Below are positions 35,540-43,952 of a stretch of DNA of 64,000 nucleotides, in pieces (position 1 is the stretch's first letter; each line of letters starts with the position of its first letter). The position numbers and the translations under genes were made by a program. Below the pieces are notes generated by a model that worked only from the letters and a program-made list of their open reading frames with translations, searched no databases and was not told the origin of the DNA. This stretch comes from JAKVAV01 sp047632755 (lineage in GTDB: Bacteria > Bacteroidota > Bacteroidia > Flavobacteriales_D > Cryomorphaceae): contig JBLIDT010000014.1 in assembly GCA_047632755.1 (NCBI GenBank), positions 1 to 64,000 of the forward strand, given 5' to 3'.

Positions 35540-35641
35540 ATCGCCCTGAGAACCGATAACCTGATTTATCGGCTTGAGAACCGATATTAGTCATTATCGG
35601 CTTTAGAGCCGATAAATTAGATTATCTGCTGATAAGCCGAT
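35540..35641 (+). promoter_or_regulatory. Four tandem 18-bp palindromes at exact 28-bp spacing (candidate operator array)
   Basis: Four copies of an imperfect palindrome start at 35540, 35568, 35596 and 35624, each 28 bp after the last: ATCGCCCTGAGAACCGAT, ATCGGCTTGAGAACCGAT, ATCGGCTTTAGAGCCGAT and ATCTGCTGATAAGCCGAT. The half-site is ATCGGCT/AGCCGAT. The 10-bp spacers differ but each ends in TT. The last copy ends 11 bp before the start of the SatD-like gene, whose product has a C-terminal helix-turn-helix. The regular phase on one DNA face pattern suggests cooperative binding by a regulator, perhaps SatD itself. Confidence 0.75.
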
Positions 35642-35652
35642 ATATTCGTCTC

Positions 35653-36252
35653 ATGATTGCAATAATCACGGGAGACATTATCAACTCCACAGAGGACAAC
35701 TCTACTCAATGGCTATCGCTCCTTAAAAAGGTTCTTAATCGCTATGGGGAAAGTCCTGAGAAATGGGAGATTTTCAGGGGAGATAGTTTCCAATTGGAAG
35801 TTGAACCCAAAAATGCACTACTCACGGCCTTTCATGTAAAGGCATGCATAAAGCAAATGGCTAACAGAGATGTAAGAATGGCCATTGGCATTGGTGACTA
35901 TACCCATAAAGAAGAGCGCATATCAGAATCGAATGGCTCGGCTTATGTTCGCTCAGGAGAAAGCTTTGAGGAATTGAAGAAGCAAACTCTGGCCATCAGA
36001 ACAGGAGATAAAGACATTGATGAATCGATCAATCTAATGCTACAACTTGCCCTTCTTGTAGCGGATAGTTGGAGCTCGGCAGTCGCCACGATATTGAATG
36101 CATCCATCGAAAACCCCGACAAGTCACAAAAGGAATTGGCGAAGCTTCTAAAAAAATCTCAAAGCAGCGTAAGCGAAGCTATGTCGCGCGGAGGGTATAG
36201 TGAAATGATGAAGGTGAATAATTATTATGTGAAACAAATCGATACGATATGA
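35653..36252 (+). CDS. SatD family protein with C-terminal helix-turn-helix
   Basis: A 199-residue soluble protein of the SatD family. Residues 1-110 look like a palm/nucleotide-cyclase-like fold by pattern: IITGDIINSTE at the start, FRGDSFQLEV (41-50), then VRMAIGIGDY (75-83) and GSAYVRSGESFEEL. Residues 155-190 form a helix-turn-helix: KSQKELAKLLKKSQSSVSEA, with GGYSEMMKVNNYY after it. The likely role is sensing plus DNA binding, and the upstream palindrome array is a natural target; both are inferred. It overlaps the DUF3307 gene by 4 bp (ATGA), forming a two-gene operon. The ATG at 35653 is supported by the family's MxAIITGDII start. Confidence 0.8.
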   Translation: MIAIITGDIINSTEDNSTQWLSLLKKVLNRYGESPEKWEIFRGDSFQLEVEPKNALLTAFHVKACIKQMANRDVRMAIGIGDYTHKEERISESNGSAYVRSGESFEELKKQTLAIRTGDKDIDESINLMLQLALLVADSWSSAVATILNASIENPDKSQKELAKLLKKSQSSVSEAMSRGGYSEMMKVNNYYVKQIDTI

Positions 36253-36965
36253 GTCTCATTTTCATAAAAATGCTCTTGGCCCATATCTTGGGAGATTTTG
36301 TTTTTCAGCCCAAAAAGTGGGTAGAGGATAAGCTAGAGCGGCGACACAAATCCAAGTATCTCTATTTTCATATTCTCATTCATTTGGTGGCGCTTCTCGT
36401 GATATTTCGTTTTGATTTCGAGTATTGGCTGGTATTTTTAGTCGTGCCGATAAGCCACTTTGCAATTGACCTGATTAAATTAAATCTACATGAAAAAGTG
36501 AATGCGCGCTGGCTGTTCATCTTTGATCAACTAGCCCATCTCCTGGTCATTGTAGGATTGGCTGCTTATTACTTTCCCGCCTCCATTTCAGGAGAACTAC
36601 CTTCTGAGCTACATCTTTTCCTCTTGCTGTGTGTCCTCGTTCTCACTTTTGCAGGGTCAGTTTTCATACAAGTGCTAATGAGCAGATGGATAGTGGCAGA
36701 AGATAAGGATGACCAATCGCTTCCCGCAGCGGGAAAATACATCGGGATGCTCGAACGGCTCTTCATATTTACGTTTGTGATTTTAAATCAATGGTCGGCC
36801 ATTGGTTTTTTAATCACGGCAAAATCAGTTTTTCGATTCGGGGATCTTTCGCGCGCCAAAGACCGAAAACTCACAGAGTACATCCTTATTGGAACATTGC
36901 TCAGTTTCGGGTTGGCAATTCTAATAGGTATGATATTCAGTCGGCTGTATAAAGAATGGTTTTGA
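36249..36965 (+). CDS. DUF3307 family membrane protein
   Basis: A 238-residue integral membrane protein with about six helices. Conserved polar residues sit inside or next to helices: His12 and Asp16 with Gln20 in AHILGDFVFQPKKW, His41 and His45 in FHILIH, His70, Asp74 and Lys77 in SHFAIDLIK, and Asp93, Gln94 and His97 in FDQLAHLL. This spacing is the DUF3307 pattern and looks like a membrane-embedded metal site, reminiscent of integral membrane hydrolases, though no activity is known. It is translationally coupled to the SatD gene. It ends 15 bp before the convergent acid phosphatase. Confidence 0.8.
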   Translation: MSLIFIKMLLAHILGDFVFQPKKWVEDKLERRHKSKYLYFHILIHLVALLVIFRFDFEYWLVFLVVPISHFAIDLIKLNLHEKVNARWLFIFDQLAHLLVIVGLAAYYFPASISGELPSELHLFLLLCVLVLTFAGSVFIQVLMSRWIVAEDKDDQSLPAAGKYIGMLERLFIFTFVILNQWSAIGFLITAKSVFRFGDLSRAKDRKLTEYILIGTLLSFGLAILIGMIFSRLYKEWF

Positions 36966-36980
36966 GATTTAAAGAGCTTG

Positions 36981-37793
36981 CTACTTCTGCCAAGGGTTGA
37001 GAGAGACTCTTCTTAACGAATCTTGCTCCGCGTCGTTCAACTCACGATTGTAATCGTAAATAGCTCCTTCCCATGTGCCGTAAAGCGCGTTGGGAAGCAC
37101 GATAAAATGAACGCCAAATTCACTGTTCCGCTCATGCACCAAAGTCAAGCGCTCATCGGGACTTGCAGGCTTATCCCATGCCTCAGAATAGTCGCCTAGA
37201 TTATCGCCAATGTATAGCGCGATTTCAACTCCTTGCTTTTTAACTTTTTCCCGTCTTTCTGATTTGTCAGATGTATCTGTTTTTAGAAAAATGTGGGTGG
37301 AATCAGCTTGAGGAATTTTTAGATTAGTCAAGTTTTGAATCGTGGCGTTCAGACCATCCACCCCTCGATTACTCACATAAAACAGCTCCACACTATTGCT
37401 GTCGGCCCATTGCAGAAATTCGACAGATCCTGGGATAGCCTCGGCTTCAGCCGCCTCGACCCATGTTGCCCAAGTGTCAGGCGTGTAAGGGTTTCCCGAT
37501 GCGATTTGCCAGGCCGTATATGGACTATTGTCCAGTACGGTTTCATCCAAATCGAGAACCACGGCAGGACGCTCAACTCCACTCTCCAAGACAAGCTCAA
37601 TGCGCAATCTTGCCAGACTGTATGCCTGATAGCAAAGTGCTTTATACTCTGCCGCGCTTTGCGCGTAGAGCGTCGAATGGATGAGGTAATCTTGTGAATT
37701 TTTTTCCGATTTACTTTCTCCGGTTATTGATTTCTCATTGCAAGCAGAAAGAACAATGATGGTGGAGAGTGCAATTATTGTCAATTTATTCAT
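36981..37793 (-). CDS. 5'-nucleotidase, lipoprotein e(P4) family (HAD class B acid phosphatase)
   Basis: A 270-residue lipoprotein phosphatase. The signal ends in a lipobox (IIVLSAC, Cys18). HAD motif I is VVLDLDETVLDN, motif II is FYVSNRG, the lysine region is ERREKVKKQG, and motif IV is ALYIGDNLGDYSEAW. Haemophilus e(P4) dephosphorylates NMN and haem-related substrates in the envelope; here it would scavenge phosphate or nucleosides. Its ATG overlaps the last in-frame stop of the sensor pseudogene in the sequence AAATGAATAAA, an ATGA junction, so it was once translationally coupled to that gene. Confidence 0.9.
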   Translation of the reverse strand: MNKLTIIALSTIIVLSACNEKSITGESKSEKNSQDYLIHSTLYAQSAAEYKALCYQAYSLARLRIELVLESGVERPAVVLDLDETVLDNSPYTAWQIASGNPYTPDTWATWVEAAEAEAIPGSVEFLQWADSNSVELFYVSNRGVDGLNATIQNLTNLKIPQADSTHIFLKTDTSDKSERREKVKKQGVEIALYIGDNLGDYSEAWDKPASPDERLTLVHERNSEFGVHFIVLPNALYGTWEGAIYDYNRELNDAEQDSLRRVSLNPWQK

Positions 37794-38831
37794 TTCGACT
37801 TAAGCATTGAGGGTTGAAGAAATTCAAAGAGTCCATGATGATCCTCTGATTTGAGAATGATGCCTTGCACGCATGTCTCTTTATTGGGCATATTGATCAT
37901 TTGCACATCAAAACGGTAAGCCAAAATATATACTGGAATGTGCGGATAGCGCGTTCCAATTTCACGAAATAAGACTCAAATATCGTCATAAGATTCTTCA
38001 TCTAAATTAACTACTTCAGCAATATCCCGTTCGGGGCTGGAAGCCAGGTATTCATCTCGGTCTTGGTTGAGATCAAACTCCAACTGCAAAGAGATCTCCT
38101 CCACCGTGTGTTTTAGAATCAGACTTTGTAAACTGGCTTTACTGATGAGGCTAATATTCTGTATGTGAGCATTTATTACTCCAAATTCATTGTCTATCGC
38201 CGCCATCATGCTATTGATTTCGTGGATGCGTTCATCTAGCTTTTGTGCCGTCTTTTTTAATCGTTTAAGATTTTCCGAATTGGATTCCTCTGCCAATAAA
38301 TCAACTAATCCCATAATAGAGGAGTCGGACCTTCTTAAAAGATGAGAATTCATGAAAGCTTAGTCAATCAACTTTTGCGTTTGCCTCATGATGAGCTGTT
38401 CTTTTTCCTTCTGCTCTTTTATATCGCGAATTATTCCGGAGATTCTCAATGGGGCTCCTTTGGAATCGCGTTTCATGACCTTGCCGTCTGAACGAACCCA
38501 CTTGTACTGGTTTTATTTATTTAAAATCTGTTACTCTATCGTGAAGTAATCTTCATGACTATCCAGAACATGCAGCCAGTTAAGTTTTACTCGCTGACGA
38601 TCAGTGGGGTGAACCTTCGAAAAGAAATATTCTTGATCGAATTCCATCCTAGCTATTTCATTTTCAAAAATGCCAAGGTGAGCATCGTAGATGGACACTT
38701 TTTCTATGTTTGAGTATCATTCCCAAACTCCTTGGTTCGATGATGCGAGAAGATTAGATTTTATAACTCAAGCTGAATAGGGCAATTCTGATCTCGCGTT
38801 TTCTTTCGAATTCGTGGATCAACTCATCCAT
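37790..38831 (-). pseudogene. Sensor relic (PAS, histidine-kinase-like dimerisation region, receiver-like tail) with in-frame stops
   Basis: One continuous minus-strand frame from about 38767 to 37790 reads as a signalling protein interrupted by five stops: TGA 38717-38719, TAA 38531-38533, TAA 38513-38515, TAA 38360-38362 and TGA 37976-37978. Between them are a PAS_3 fold (SNQGVWE, EYFFSKVHPTDRQRVK, QYKWVRSDGKVMKRD, RISGIIRDIKEQKEKEQ), a dimerisation-like helix (AFMNSHLLRRSDSSIMGLVD), a long helical region, and a tail resembling the end of a receiver domain (YPHIPVYILAY, GIILK). No catalytic ATPase domain is present. Upstream, a +1 shift near 38765 joins to ELIHEFERKREIRIALFSLS. The final stop overlaps the acid phosphatase start. 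The 126-codon piece from 38353 could still be made. Confidence 0.7.
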
Positions 38832-39161
38832 GAAGTTCTCTCCAGCAAAGTTCCTCGTGTCAAAGATTTTTGGATAATTCCACCTGACCCATTCCCAAGA
38901 GGGAGAGGAGGGAGTAAAAAAACGAAAAGAAATTTATTCGATAATCGGACATGCCTTTCACGCGGTCAATCCTAGTGCCTGTTTGCAAATCTCTTAATAA
39001 GAGGCGGGATTTTCCAATTATCTTCTCGCTGTTTAAAGGTCTGATTTTGAAAAGCCATAGCCTACTCAATTATATTAATCCTCTATAAGTTCACTGTTTT
39101 CTTATTCTTTTCTAAATTGCTGCTTTTCACATCCACCACCTGCATGTTAGATTAGAATATT
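38832..39161. other. Intergenic region before acs
   Basis: No intact gene. The part nearest 38832 (to about 38920) reads on the minus strand as SWEWVRWNYPKIFDTRNFAG in the frame of the upstream sensor fragment, so it may be more of that relic. The remainder shows no motif or hairpin I trust. The acs promoter must lie in the last 150 bp, but no TAnnTTTG is evident. Confidence 0.35.
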
Positions 39162-41063
39162 ATGATGGATTTCCAAGTCAAGAGCTTTAACGACTATAAA
39201 GCCACTTACGCCAAGAGTGTGGAACAGCCCGAACAATTTTGGGACGAAATTGCTGAGCAATACACTTGGATGAACAAATGGGACAAGACCGTCGAGTGGG
39301 AATTTGACACCCCGTCTGTAAAGTGGTTTTTGAATGGCAAACTCAACATAACCGAAAACTGCTTGGATCGCCATTTAGAAAAAAGAGGCAACAAATTGGC
39401 CCTGATATGGGAGCCCAACGATCCCAAAGAGCGCTTTATCAGATACACCTACCGCGAATTGTATGAGAAGGTCTGTCGCTTTGCGAATGTGCTCAAGGCT
39501 AAAGGAATCCAAAAAGGAGATCGAGTCGCATTGTACATGCCGATGATTCCCGAATTGACCATAGCCGTTTTGGCTTGCGCCAGAATAGGAGCAGTTCATT
39601 CGGTGGTTTTTGCGGGCTTTTCAGCCAATGCATTGGCCGATAGAATTAATGACTCAGAATGTAAGATGGTGATCACTTCGGATGGTTTGTTCCGTGGAAC
39701 CAAAGAAATACCAGTCAAAGCAGTGGTAAACGAAGCCCTTAAAACGTGTCCATGTGTAGAGTCGGTGCTTGTGGCGGAACGCACAAAATGGTCGGTGCAA
39801 ATGGTTGAAGGGAGAGACTTCTGGTTGCACGATGAACTAGAGAAGGTAGATGCCAATTGCCCTGTCGAGCCAATGGACTCGGAAGACATGCTCTTTATTC
39901 TTTACACATCGGGTAGTACGGGGAAACCCAAGGGAGTGGTCCATACTTGCGGTGGCTACATGGTTTATGCTGGCTATAGTTTTGCTAATGTTTTTCAACC
40001 CGACGAAAGCGATGTGTACTGGTGTACTGCAGATATCGGTTGGATTACTGGTCACTCTTACATCGTATATGGGCCCTTATTAAATGGCACCACTACTGTA
40101 ATGTTTGAAGGTGTTCCGACTTATCCCAGTCCTGGTCGTTTTTGGCAAGTTTGCGATAAGCACGGAGTAAATCAATTCTACACGGCCCCAACTGCTATTA
40201 GAGCGTTAATGGCGCATGGCGAAGACCATGTTTTGAGCTATGGATTATACAGCCTCAAGGTATTGGGAACAGTGGGGGAGCCTATCAATCAGGAAGCTTG
40301 GGATTGGTACCACATTCACATTGGGAAAGAGAAATGCCCGATCGTAGATACTTGGTGGCAAACCGAAACGGGTGGAATCATGATTTCGGGATTGGGAAAA
40401 CACAGCCCAATGAAACCTACATACGCTGGTTATCCCTTACCGGGAATTCAACCCGTTTTACTCGATCAAGAAGGAAAAGAAATTAAGGCCAGCGGAGAGG
40501 AAGGTTACCTCGCGGTCAAATTCCCATGGCCAAGCATGTTGCGCACCACTTATGGAGATCACGAGCGCTGCAAGAATACTTACTTCTCTAATTACAAAGG
40601 TTACTACTTTACTGGCGATGGTGCCAAAAGAGATGAAAACGGCATGTACCGGATCATCGGTAGGGTAGATGATGTGATCAATGTTTCGGGACACCGATTC
40701 GGAACGGCGGAAATCGAGAATGCCATCAATGCCAATGATCACCTGGTAGCTGAAAGTGCCGTGGTGGGATATCCCCACGAAATAAAGGGGCAAGGTATTT
40801 ATGCCTACGTCATCACCAAAGGAAAACCCGATAACCCAGATAAACTTCGCGCAGAGATCGTGGAAACGGTAGTCGCGCAGATTGGGCGAATCGCCAAGCC
40901 AGATAAGATTCAATTCGTCACAGGATTACCCAAAACACGAAGTGGTAAAATTATGCGGCGGATTTTAAGGAAGGTCGCCGAGGGCGATACAGACAATTTG
41001 GGAGATACGTCGACACTACTCGACCCCGATGTGGTAGAGGAAATTAAGGCGGGGGCATTGTAG
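39162..41063 (+). CDS. acs: Acetyl-CoA synthetase (acetate-CoA ligase, AMP-forming)
   Basis: A 633-residue ANL-superfamily ligase that activates acetate with ATP and CoA. The P-loop motif is YTSGSTGKPKGVVHT, and DTWWQTETGG is the acetate-pocket motif containing the conserved tryptophan. YFTGDGAKRDENGMYRIIGR and the hinge DDVINVSGHRFGTAEIE follow. The acetylation-site motif RSGKIMRRILRKVA near the C-terminus holds the catalytic, regulatory lysine. Two ATGs are adjacent at 39162 and 39165. The enzyme routes acetate into the TCA cycle or lipids. The gene is followed by a hotdog-fold protein. Confidence 0.96.
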   Translation: MMDFQVKSFNDYKATYAKSVEQPEQFWDEIAEQYTWMNKWDKTVEWEFDTPSVKWFLNGKLNITENCLDRHLEKRGNKLALIWEPNDPKERFIRYTYRELYEKVCRFANVLKAKGIQKGDRVALYMPMIPELTIAVLACARIGAVHSVVFAGFSANALADRINDSECKMVITSDGLFRGTKEIPVKAVVNEALKTCPCVESVLVAERTKWSVQMVEGRDFWLHDELEKVDANCPVEPMDSEDMLFILYTSGSTGKPKGVVHTCGGYMVYAGYSFANVFQPDESDVYWCTADIGWITGHSYIVYGPLLNGTTTVMFEGVPTYPSPGRFWQVCDKHGVNQFYTAPTAIRALMAHGEDHVLSYGLYSLKVLGTVGEPINQEAWDWYHIHIGKEKCPIVDTWWQTETGGIMISGLGKHSPMKPTYAGYPLPGIQPVLLDQEGKEIKASGEEGYLAVKFPWPSMLRTTYGDHERCKNTYFSNYKGYYFTGDGAKRDENGMYRIIGRVDDVINVSGHRFGTAEIENAINANDHLVAESAVVGYPHEIKGQGIYAYVITKGKPDNPDKLRAEIVETVVAQIGRIAKPDKIQFVTGLPKTRSGKIMRRILRKVAEGDTDNLGDTSTLLDPDVVEEIKAGAL

Positions 41064-41174
41064 AGAATCACTCATGAGAACCATAGATTCGGCTTAATCC
41101 CTAAGACATCTTTACACTAGAAGTATGGCACCAAATGAATGTACATTTGGCAATTAAAATCAAAACGGGATAAC

Positions 41175-41681
41175 ATGGAAGCAGAGATGAAAACTGCGCC
41201 TCTCAATAAAGAAGCAGAAAAGTACATCAGCAATATGACCAACCCTTTTTACTTTTGGTTTGGGATGCTTCTTAAACTTCCATCTGCCATTTTTTGGAGA
41301 CTTCGAGTAAAGACTCTAAGTCTATCAAAGTGTCAAATTTCCATCCCGTATTTCTGGCGTTCTCAAAACCCTTTTAATTCGATCTATTTCGCGGCAATGG
41401 CTGGTGCAGCAGAGCTTTCGACTGGAGCCCTCTGCCTACTTGGTCAGGCTGGTAAAGGAAAATTCAGCATGCTCGTAGTCGATTTCAGAGCCGAGTATTA
41501 CAAGAAAGCCAATCAGAAAATAACCTTCACCTGCGACCAAGGTTTGGAGCTAGTCGCACTGATTGATTCACTCGCCATCGGAGATTCCGATAAGCTCATT
41601 ATGGTTTCAACAGGTACTAACCCAAACGGAGAGGAGGTCGCTAAGTTTTTTGTGACTTGGTCGTTTAAACGGAAGGGTTAA
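41175..41681 (+). CDS. DUF4442/hotdog-fold protein (thioesterase-like)
   Basis: About 168 residues from the ATG at 41175; an earlier ATG at 41139 would add twelve residues of no family character. The pattern fits a DUF4442-type hotdog domain: PFYFWFGMLLKLPSAIFWRL, then FNSIYFAAMAGAAELSTGAL (the long hotdog helix), FRAEYYKKANQKITFTCDQG and a final strand VAKFFVTWSFKRK. Related proteins are acyl-CoA thioesterase-like, but catalytic residues are not obvious. The position 111 bp after acs fits a role in acyl-CoA metabolism, which is only suggestive. Confidence 0.7.
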   Translation: MEAEMKTAPLNKEAEKYISNMTNPFYFWFGMLLKLPSAIFWRLRVKTLSLSKCQISIPYFWRSQNPFNSIYFAAMAGAAELSTGALCLLGQAGKGKFSMLVVDFRAEYYKKANQKITFTCDQGLELVALIDSLAIGDSDKLIMVSTGTNPNGEEVAKFFVTWSFKRKG

Positions 41682-41739
41682 TGGAGAGCTTCAATTCGAT
41701 ACAAGGAAGCATCGTTTGTCGTGTCTGATAATACTTGAA

Positions 41740-42531
41740 CTACTCTGTTTCTATAAAATATTTAGGCGCTAATAAATCGCTTTTGTCAGCTTCTATAAAT
41801 TTGAAATTGCTCAACTCAGCACTTCCCAATTGGCGCGTAAGACCAGAGTCCTTTCGCCATTCCCAAAATTGCCATGAATGGGCAAGTGCTATTCCATCTA
41901 CATCTTTGTAATCGTGGTAAGAAATGGCGTGTGGATCCTCTTCGGCTTCTTCAACGGTGGAACCACCTGCAGTTACGATGTAGGCGGCTACTTCCATGAG
42001 GTTCGATTCTGGACTGGAATAGGTAATGTACCAGTCATCGGGAGCATCACCCACACCATCGCCGAAAGTGAGCTTCTGGGAATTATAAACATTGCCTTTC
42101 AAGTTGGCCTCGGTTACTTCAGACCAATTGGTGCCTGGGTCGCTCAGCTTGTATGGAAATAAGAAGAAATACGACCAGGTGTATGCCGCAAAGCGCGCGC
42201 TTACAGTATTTTCCGTTTCAGGAGAAACAAAGACTTTGTTCTGATCGAAGTAAAGGTCTTTTCCATTTTTGTAAGAAATATAGCCTCTTGAAGAATTTGT
42301 TGCCAATGTCATACTTCCGTTCAATCTTTCTGTTCCGCCAAATTTCAAGATGATGTCGAATTGCACCACATCTTTCGACAGAAAGTCTTGTTTTGAATGG
42401 GCTTCCTCGATTTTTTGGATTGGGTTTAATTCTACTTTTTCTTTTGGAGGCGCTGTTTCCAATTCAGCGGGTTGTGTTTGTGTACAGGAAATCAAAACCA
42501 CAGCAAAGACAAGATAGATGAGTTTTTTCAT
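41740..42531 (-). CDS. Conserved Bacteroidota lipoprotein
   Basis: A 263-residue lipoprotein with the lipobox VLISC at Cys16. A Pro/Glu spacer is followed by one beta-rich domain containing QFDIILKFGGTERLNGSMTL, TNSSRGYISYKNGKDLYFDQ and a C-terminal AISYHDYKDVDGIALAHSW and FWEWRKDSG. The pattern recalls the DUF6503 group of Bacteroidota envelope proteins, but I am not certain of that. Single gene with a -7 box five bases before the ATG. Function unknown. Confidence 0.65.
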   Translation of the reverse strand: MKKLIYLVFAVVLISCTQTQPAELETAPPKEKVELNPIQKIEEAHSKQDFLSKDVVQFDIILKFGGTERLNGSMTLATNSSRGYISYKNGKDLYFDQNKVFVSPETENTVSARFAAYTWSYFFLFPYKLSDPGTNWSEVTEANLKGNVYNSQKLTFGDGVGDAPDDWYITYSSPESNLMEVAAYIVTAGGSTVEEAEEDPHAISYHDYKDVDGIALAHSWQFWEWRKDSGLTRQLGSAELSNFKFIEADKSDLLAPKYFIETE

Positions 42532-42536
42532 AGCTG

Positions 42537-42544
42537 CAAAGATA
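42537..42544 (-). promoter_or_regulatory. Candidate -7 box of the lipoprotein gene at 41740
   Basis: TATCTTTG on the minus strand ends five bases before the ATG at 42531, leaving no room for a leader. Confidence 0.45.
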
Positions 42545-42666
42545 GGGGATAGAGCCTGCTGGCAGCCGACACTTTGGACGGTTTTAACAGTCGAATTTGA
42601 ATCGTTCTTGGTTCTAAATTTTGACAGTAGGATTTTGTCACTTAGATTTATGACAATACGAGACCG

Positions 42667-43254
42667 ATGAAAAAATCCGAAATAATTCTTGCAAGCCTAG
42701 TTCTTGTAGCACTAATCATGAAGTACTTCATGATTCCTTTTGGTGGCGTTCTTTTCGTTCTTTCGATTTCGGGATTGGCCATCTACTTTTACCCAATTTT
42801 CGCACTTACAGTATCTGGAAATTCTCTTAAAACACTTTTTTCGGGAGCTAAATCAAGAGGGCCATTTTTCTATGCTCTTGCAACGGGCATTGGACTTGAC
42901 GCGATCCTTGTGGGGCTCCTTTTTAAAGTTCAAATGTGGCCCATGTCAAGTAGCTTGATTCTTCTCGGCCTTTTTTCAGCTGTTTTGCTGATGGCGATTA
43001 ACGCCATTCGCTTCAAGAAAACAAAGGAGGCTGTTTTCAAGGCATTGATGATTCGATGCTCAATTGGTTTTTTCGTGGGGTTTGTGACATTTCTGATTCC
43101 AAATAGTTCATTTATAGAGCACTATTACGGCGATCATCCCGAATATATGGAAGCTTATAAGTGCTGGGAAGCAAACCCTAACGACCCAAGGGCGATTGAG
43201 GAACTTCAAAAAGAGCAAATGAAGTTTTATGAAGATGATTCCAATTCCAACTAA
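42667..43254 (+). CDS. Membrane protein with GldL-like helices
   Basis: A 195-residue protein with five predicted helices in residues 1-150 and an acidic soluble tail (GDHPEYMEAYKCWEANPNDP and beyond). The helix AILVGLLFKVQMWPMSSSLI resembles the FKxxHWPGA segment shared by GldL and many related Bacteroidota membrane proteins. No other GldL features are present, so gliding motility is not implied. Function unknown. It converges on the next gene with a gap of 23 bp. Confidence 0.6.
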   Translation: MKKSEIILASLVLVALIMKYFMIPFGGVLFVLSISGLAIYFYPIFALTVSGNSLKTLFSGAKSRGPFFYALATGIGLDAILVGLLFKVQMWPMSSSLILLGLFSAVLLMAINAIRFKKTKEAVFKALMIRCSIGFFVGFVTFLIPNSSFIEHYYGDHPEYMEAYKCWEANPNDPRAIEELQKEQMKFYEDDSNSN

Positions 43255-43277
43255 TCTCCCACCTATATGCTTTAGGG

Positions 43278-43901
43278 TTAATCTCTTTCGAATTCTGAGG
43301 CATCTTTCACTCGATAGATATACAATTCGGGAACGTAGGGTCTTACCAACTCTATGTGGTCCAACGCTCCTTCGGGAGAGTAGATGTATGTGCTTACGCT
43401 TCTGCTGTTTTCATTTTCAGTGAGCGCATATTTTCGTAAACCTTCAAGATCCACTTCCTTCATTTCGCCCTCGGTTTCTGAGAGACTCATTGATTCGCCA
43501 ATAGGTTCGTGAAAATAAAGCTTTGCCGAACTCGATCGGATGCCATCCGAATAGATCTTGGTCTCGTGACCGTCTTTTTCTATGGTATACAGTCCATTGC
43601 CTTTCTCAATCTTGGTGTCGGAATAAACATTGCCATTGAGGTAAAGTGTAGCAGAGGAATAAATGAGAATCCCATCTTTGAAGACCGCCTGAATCTCGTT
43701 GGTCATTTGAATCTTGAAGAGGATGCGAATAGAGACATCTGACGAAATCTCATATTTAACGACATTGCCTTCATCTTTTTTTGTGGCTACGATGTATCCC
43801 ACATCTTTTTTGTCTGATGTGACCTTGTAGTGCCCCTCATATGCTTGTCCTTCTGCAAAGCTCGCAATCAGTAAGAGGATAATTAGCAGGCCGTTTTGCA
43901 T
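43278..43901 (-). CDS. Secreted beta-rich protein (DUF6134-like)
   Basis: A 207-residue exported protein with a signal peptide (1-18, ending FAEGQ). Repeating beta strands follow: YEGHYKVTSDKKDVGYIVAT, VKYEISSDVSIRILFKIQM, IEKGNGLYTIEKDGHET and so on. I recall this pattern as DUF6134, periplasmic or outer-membrane associated Bacteroidota proteins of unknown role; the assignment is tentative. No operon partner is obvious. Confidence 0.6.
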   Translation of the reverse strand: MQNGLLIILLLIASFAEGQAYEGHYKVTSDKKDVGYIVATKKDEGNVVKYEISSDVSIRILFKIQMTNEIQAVFKDGILIYSSATLYLNGNVYSDTKIEKGNGLYTIEKDGHETKIYSDGIRSSSAKLYFHEPIGESMSLSETEGEMKEVDLEGLRKYALTENENSRSVSTYIYSPEGALDHIELVRPYVPELYIYRVKDASEFERD

Positions 43902-43952
43902 GTGTATACTTTTCTTAATTAAGATTAGCTAATAACCATACGAAGCAGCTGG

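Noticed and set aside
35540..35641. Possible CRISPR array
   Set aside because: The 28-bp period comes from palindromes separated by only 10 bp, with four units and no cas genes. Operator sites explain it better.
37790..38831. Stop-codon recoding or alternative genetic code in the sensor relic
   Set aside because: The stops are a mix of TGA and TAA, and both end other genes in the window normally, so decay or sequence error is far more likely.
42667..43254. GldL gliding-motility protein
   Set aside because: Only the FKxxxWP helix resembles GldL; the length, number of helices and neighbourhood do not fit, so only a loose similarity is claimed.
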